From NCBI RefSeq assembly GCF_030052815.1, contig NC_079504.1:55927502-55991501 (forward strand): a stretch of DNA of 64,000 nucleotides, in the 5' to 3' direction. A model generated the notes under the pieces. It did not search any database and was not told where the DNA came from. It saw only the letters and a list, made by a program, of their open reading frames with translations. The position numbers and the translations under genes are program-made. Source of the DNA: Hevea brasiliensis (Eukaryota > Streptophyta > Magnoliopsida > Malpighiales > Euphorbiaceae). Below, piece by piece: positions 60,636 to 64,000 of the stretch (the first letter of the stretch is position 1; each line of letters starts with the position of its first letter).

Positions 60636-61589
60636 TATATCAATTGAGGTCCATCTAAGCCCATAAGTTCAGATTCACACTCTAAATAGCAGATCGCATG
60701 CAAGCTCCATTAAGATTGTTCAATGAAGCTCAATATGGATTGATGTCTGAATTTGTTCATTTTTCACCATTAGCCTCCAAATACCATGAATAAGACACTT
60801 CTAAGCTCATTTTATCATTGGCTAACTCCTCATTAAAATCACTGCTCCTTTTTCTTTAAAAAGCTTGATGTGTGTTTTGTTTCTTTTTGTGCTCAATTTA
60901 CCTCTTTATGCTTCATAAGCTCTTACATGCTCTTATAAACACCTAACAACATAAAAATAAGCACTAATGAGTTAATTGAATAAGAAACAAACTCAAAGAC
61001 TAAGTATGCAATGATAAAGATATGACTTTTTAAGCAACTATCAAATTTGGATAATGCAATAGTTTGCTTGCAACAGAAAGAGTGTCACGAAAATAAAACT
61101 AAGTTACTTGCTTCTTCTTAAACCAACATGTCTAAGAGAAATACTATCGAAACTTAGGAGCAGTATTTGGTACCAGGATCTAATCATTTTTGCAATTTAA
61201 AATAGTTAAGAACTAGAATGACTGATGAATTCAACAATCCTCTTAGAAAGCAATTTTTTAGTAAAACTATTAAACTAAGAGTACTGACTCTTGTACTTTT
61301 TTTCTACTAAATAATTTTTAAAAATTCATCAAATTATTCAAAGCACAAAAATTTGCACTCCCTTAAATAGAAACTTGAACAATCATCACTCACATGGATG
61401 ATTAAGCCAAATCTAAAGAGAAAACCAAATCAGTAAGGATAAGCTAACTACCTTAACAACAACCTTGAATGATAAGACACATTAGCATTGCTGCTAACAA
61501 CAATCACAATGTAAACATTGCAAATTCTCATGCAAAAGAAAGAGCAACCTCTAATATGTCGTATTAGACATGTGCTAAGTTCTTTTGTT
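60636..61589. other. Interior of element X, right segment; no gene recognised
   Basis: AT-rich DNA. On the minus strand the text contains TGGTACCAAATACTGCTCC and CTTATGAAGCATAAAGAG, similar in style to untranslated parts of large plant gypsy elements, but no domain or repeat end supports this. No gene. Confidence 0.45.
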
Positions 61590-61623
61590 TGATTTATATC
61601 TTGTGAGCTTGATTGTTTAGAAT

Positions 61624-61662
<39 letters not shown>

Positions 61663-61861
61663 TTAATTAAATGAAAATAAAATTTGTGACTTATGAAGCC
61701 ACTTGCATCCCATGTGGCAGAAGTCAAAATTCTCAAATTAGATTATGAGTTTTGGATAAAATTTCTTCAAATCTGAAAGTTATGATTAAATTGTCTAAAA
61801 TAAAGTTTTGGATATAATTAGCAACTAACATAAATGTTTGTATTTATTTGGCCAACAGGCC
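61590..61861 (-). repeat. Right terminal inverted repeat of element X
   Basis: Reverse-complement partner of 8997-9332. It contains an expanded (GA)n run at 61624-61662, opposite a CT-rich stretch in the left arm. It ends GGCC at 61861, next to the TTAATTAAT duplication. Confidence 0.85.
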
Positions 61862-62220
61862 TTAATTAATTAATTAAATTAATTATGCCTTGATCACTTG
61901 TTCTTATGTGTGTGAATTCTTAAGCCATTACTAATTGGAAATAAAAATAATATTAACTCCTTAATATTATTGGAACTCCTTTCATACCTAGAGTCTCACT
62001 TTCCACTCTTGGTTTTCATAAATCATGGTTGATACCTAGCTTAGTGTACCATGACTATCCAACTAGTGATGAATTAAATTCATCCCCTACCTTTTGAACC
62101 TTCATCATACATACTATGCACTAAGGTCACTCCATTACAAAATCCCGATTCTAGCTTGGGTCATAGTTAATATCAAATCCTAATTGCTTGGAATCATATA
62201 TCTTCATCTTAATTCTAATT
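61862..62220 (-). mobile_element. Decayed copia-type LTR, second part
   Basis: Continues the outermost LTR from 8996. The order of landmarks matches the LTRs of copia E (51740-52050): CACTAATTGG-like, a stretch ending in AATATTATTGGAACTC, a CCTAGCTTAGTGTACCATG-like block and CTCCATTACAAAATCCC. It is cut at 62220 by the CACTA element, so the LTR end lies outside the window. Confidence 0.6.
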
Positions 62221-62234
62221 CACTATAAGAAAAC

Positions 62235-62790
62235 TGTCATTTAACTAGGGAAAAATCCCCAGCTAATTTGCAAAAATTTCTAGCTAAAAACAATTTAACT
62301 AGGGAATTGTCCCTAGCGAAAGTTCATATATGCATTATTGGACACTAAATTCTAGCTACGGAAGGTTGCCATCCCTAGCTACATTTAGCTTGGAATTTAG
62401 CTAGGGATGTATTCCTTAGCTAATGTTAGTTAGGGATTTCCGTAGCTATACTCCTAGCTAACTTTGCCAAAGCAATTCAATTCTTTTTGAAATTACCTAG
62501 GAAATTCCCAAGCTAAGACCCCTAGCTAATTTTAGCTAGGGATTTCACTGTAGCTAAACTCCTAGGTAAATCTGTAAAGGATTCTAGGTTAAAATCTCTT
62601 GCTAATTTTAGCTAGGGATGTTCCTTGCTATATTCCTAGCTAAATTTGCAATGAGAATTCAGTTTTTTTTTTTAAAAAAAAAAATTAGCTAGGGCATCCC
62701 TAGCTAACATCCCTGACTAATTTTAGCTAGGGATGGCCCTAGCTAAATTTGGCTAGGCACAATCTGTAGCTAATTTCCTAGCTTGCATAT
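62235..62790. repeat. CACTA subterminal repeats (TAGCTAGGGA motif)
   Basis: The motif TTTAGCTAGGGAT and its complement ATCCCTAGCTAAA recur in both orientations about every 20-50 bases. In CACTA elements such subterminal repeats are where the TNPA protein binds. An A/T run at about 62665-62690 separates two inverted groups. Confidence 0.8.
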
Positions 62791-62861
62791 AGGAAACTAG
62801 TAATTTGAATTTCCTGTATAATTTGAAATGGAATCAAATCAATAATTGAAAACATTCAAAT

Positions 62862-62866
<5 letters not shown>

Positions 62867-62904
<38 letters not shown>
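62867..62904. repeat. (TA)19 microsatellite
   Basis: Pure TA run inside the CACTA element, 80 bp left of the hAT MITE. Confidence 0.95.
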
Positions 62905-62907
<3 letters not shown>

Positions 62908-62984
62908 CAAATCTCAACAAAATACTCATGCACAACCATAGCAAAAAGTAATACTATCTTCCAAAGATGAAAGCTAATGATAAC

Positions 62985-63251
62985 TAGGGGTGAGCAGATT
63001 TCGATTCAAACTGAAAAATCGAATCGAACCAAATCAATTCGATTCAATCAGTTCAGTTTTAAAATTTAATCGGTTCGGTTTGATTTTATATTATAAAAAT
63101 TTTGATTATTTCAGTTTGGTTCGATTTTGAAGAGAAAAAATTGGTTAAATCAAACCGAACAGAATAGCAATTTTGTATATTCAAATCAAACCAAATCGAA
63201 CCAAATTGATTTTTGAATTAATTTATTTTTATGGAAAATTTATGAATTATA

Positions 63252-63298
<47 letters not shown>

Positions 63299-63567
63299 TA
63301 TTTAATTTCATTGATTAATGTTTATTAGGTTCAAACCAAAGTCAAAATTAGACCAAATAACTTAAAAATCAAGTCTAAATTAAAAAATCAATCAAAAATC
63401 AAAACTAATCCGTTTGAACCGAACTAAACTGAAATAGAGTGTTTTGGTTTGATTCGATTTTTCATTAATTTGGGTTCGGTTTAGTTTCTAAAATATGTAA
63501 TTCAATTTTTATAATTTAATTCAGTTCGATTCGATTCAGTTCGATTTGAACCGAATGCTCACCCTTA
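62985..63567. mobile_element. hAT-type MITE, 583 bp, inside the CACTA element
   Basis: Ends TAGGGGTGAGCA (left) and TAAGGGTGAGCA (right, reverse complement), one mismatch in 12. A perfect 8-bp duplication ATGATAAC lies at 62977-62984 and 63568-63575. Subterminal GGTTCGGTTTGATT-like motifs appear in both orientations. It contains a (TA)n run at 63258-63295. Non-coding. A different family from hAT F but of the same general design. Confidence 0.9.
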
Positions 63568-63639
63568 ATGATAACATAGAGCCAAAACATGTTTTCCACT
63601 TTAAAAGCCATAGCATAAACTCTAAATATGTGGGGGTGG

Positions 63640-64000
63640 TTATGAGGAAGAACCAGAGCCATTTCCTGGTGGTTGTGGAAAGAGACCAAACATGCGGCTC
63701 ATGACAGCATAGACTGCTGCTTCTACTTTGTCACAAAAACGTTCCTACATAAGCTCCATCCGCTAATCCATTCGCTGATCTACCCGATCATCCACCCACT
63801 GATCCACCACTTGATTAACTGCTTGCTCAAACTCAGGTGTTTTAATAACTTGTTAGGGAGGGATAGTTGAAGGAGTTGGAGCATTAGAGTGGACAGAAAT
63901 TCTCCTAGAACTGAAGTCTCTGAGCCAATATCATACACTCTTCTTTTCTTTGCTCCACCAATTGTGTCAATCCAAGTATTCAACACTTGTTCCTTTGGGA
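63640..64000 (-). pseudogene. TNPA-like (PttA/En-Spm) C-terminal remnant of the CACTA element
   Basis: The minus strand from the window edge reads NTWIDTIGGAKKRRVYDIGS, then shifts frame and continues KTPEFEQAVNQVVDQWVDDR, VDQRMD, stop, RMELM, stop, and KVEAAVYAVMSRMFGLFPQP before the stop at 63642-63640. The GG-K(K/R)-RVY-(D/G)(I/L)GSE motif followed by a Gln/Glu-rich coiled-coil region ending in a Pro/Gly/Ser tail is the layout of plant TNPA-like transposase proteins. At least one frameshift and two stops break it. The N-terminal part lies to the right of the window. Confidence 0.6.

Larger units (their letters stand above)
8997..61861. mobile_element. Element X: MULE-like non-autonomous DNA transposon, split by later insertions
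   Basis: The termini are GGCCTATTGGCTAAATAAAT on the left and GGCCTGTTGGCCAAATAAAT on the right (reverse complement). The inverted arms extend about 270-335 bp. Both ends are flanked by TTAATTAAT (8988-8996 and 61862-61870), a 9-bp duplication as in Mutator-like elements. After removing gypsy C and hAT F the element is about 3.2 kb. Its own parts are 8997-10483, 49026-49592 and 60636-61861. No transposase is recognised. The AT-rich target makes the duplication weaker evidence than the long arms. The Mutator assignment is an inference from arm length and duplication size. Confidence 0.7.
62221..64000 (-). mobile_element. CACTA (En/Spm) element, one end, runs off right edge
   Basis: Starts CACTATAAGAAAACTGTCAT at 62221, close to the CACTACAAGAAA consensus terminus of plant CACTA elements. 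It is followed by a dense set of subterminal repeats (62235-62790) and, further in, a TNPA-like coding remnant on the minus strand at the window edge. The flanking ATT before 62221 could be the 3-bp target duplication, but its partner lies outside. A hAT MITE (62985-63567) has inserted into it. Confidence 0.75.

Overview
Plant nuclear DNA. The window is AT-rich and contains one intron-bearing host gene, many microsatellites and several families of plant transposons. Element types and codon use suggest a woody eudicot. A Euphorbiaceae source such as rubber tree or cassava is only a guess. No CRISPR, rRNA or tRNA gene, operon or bacterial feature was found.
Region 1 (1-4200): the 5' part of a glycoside hydrolase family 17 (GH17, endo-1,3-beta-glucanase) gene on the minus strand. 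Exon 1 (3696-4039) has a signal peptide and the GH17 N-terminal motif. A 3.4-kb intron follows, and exon 2 (274-1) carries the catalytic proton-donor block and runs off the left edge.
Region 2 (4200-7411): AT-rich intergenic DNA with a LINE-like stretch ending in poly(A) at about 5915 and an ATA microsatellite.
Region 3 (7412-64000): one nested transposon cluster, with target-site duplications (TSDs) at almost every boundary. The outermost layer is a decayed copia-type LTR that starts at 7412. It is interrupted by a Harbinger/Tourist MITE (8237-8668, TSD TAA), by a MULE-like element X with about 300-bp terminal inverted repeats (8997-61861, TSD TTAATTAAT), and by a CACTA element that starts at 62221 and leaves the window on the right. 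X contains Ty3/gypsy element C (minus strand, 10484-49020, TSD AGAAG) and a hAT element F (49593-60627, TSD CCTCAAAA). C contains a solo LTR D (17142-20828, TSD TTACC) in pol and gypsy element A (plus strand, 22163-44947, TSD GAGGA) in gag. A carries the youngest element, gypsy B (minus strand, 31076-43199, TSD AATTA), in its 3' LTR. F carries copia element E (minus strand, 50661-60602, near-match TSD GGTTT/GGTTC). The CACTA element carries a hAT MITE (62985-63567, TSD ATGATAAC).
A, B, C and D belong to one chromodomain-bearing Ty3/gypsy (Tekay/Del-like) family with 3.6-4.0-kb LTRs, so the family has repeatedly inserted into its own copies. None has an intact polyprotein: C has stops and a lost integrase Glu, A lacks most of pol, and B has many small indels that cluster at CTG/CAG. 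Copia element E is the best preserved, with an open RT-RNase H, but it has several stops and a frameshift elsewhere. Apart from the GH17 gene I see no host gene, and the novelty lies in the architecture of the nest.
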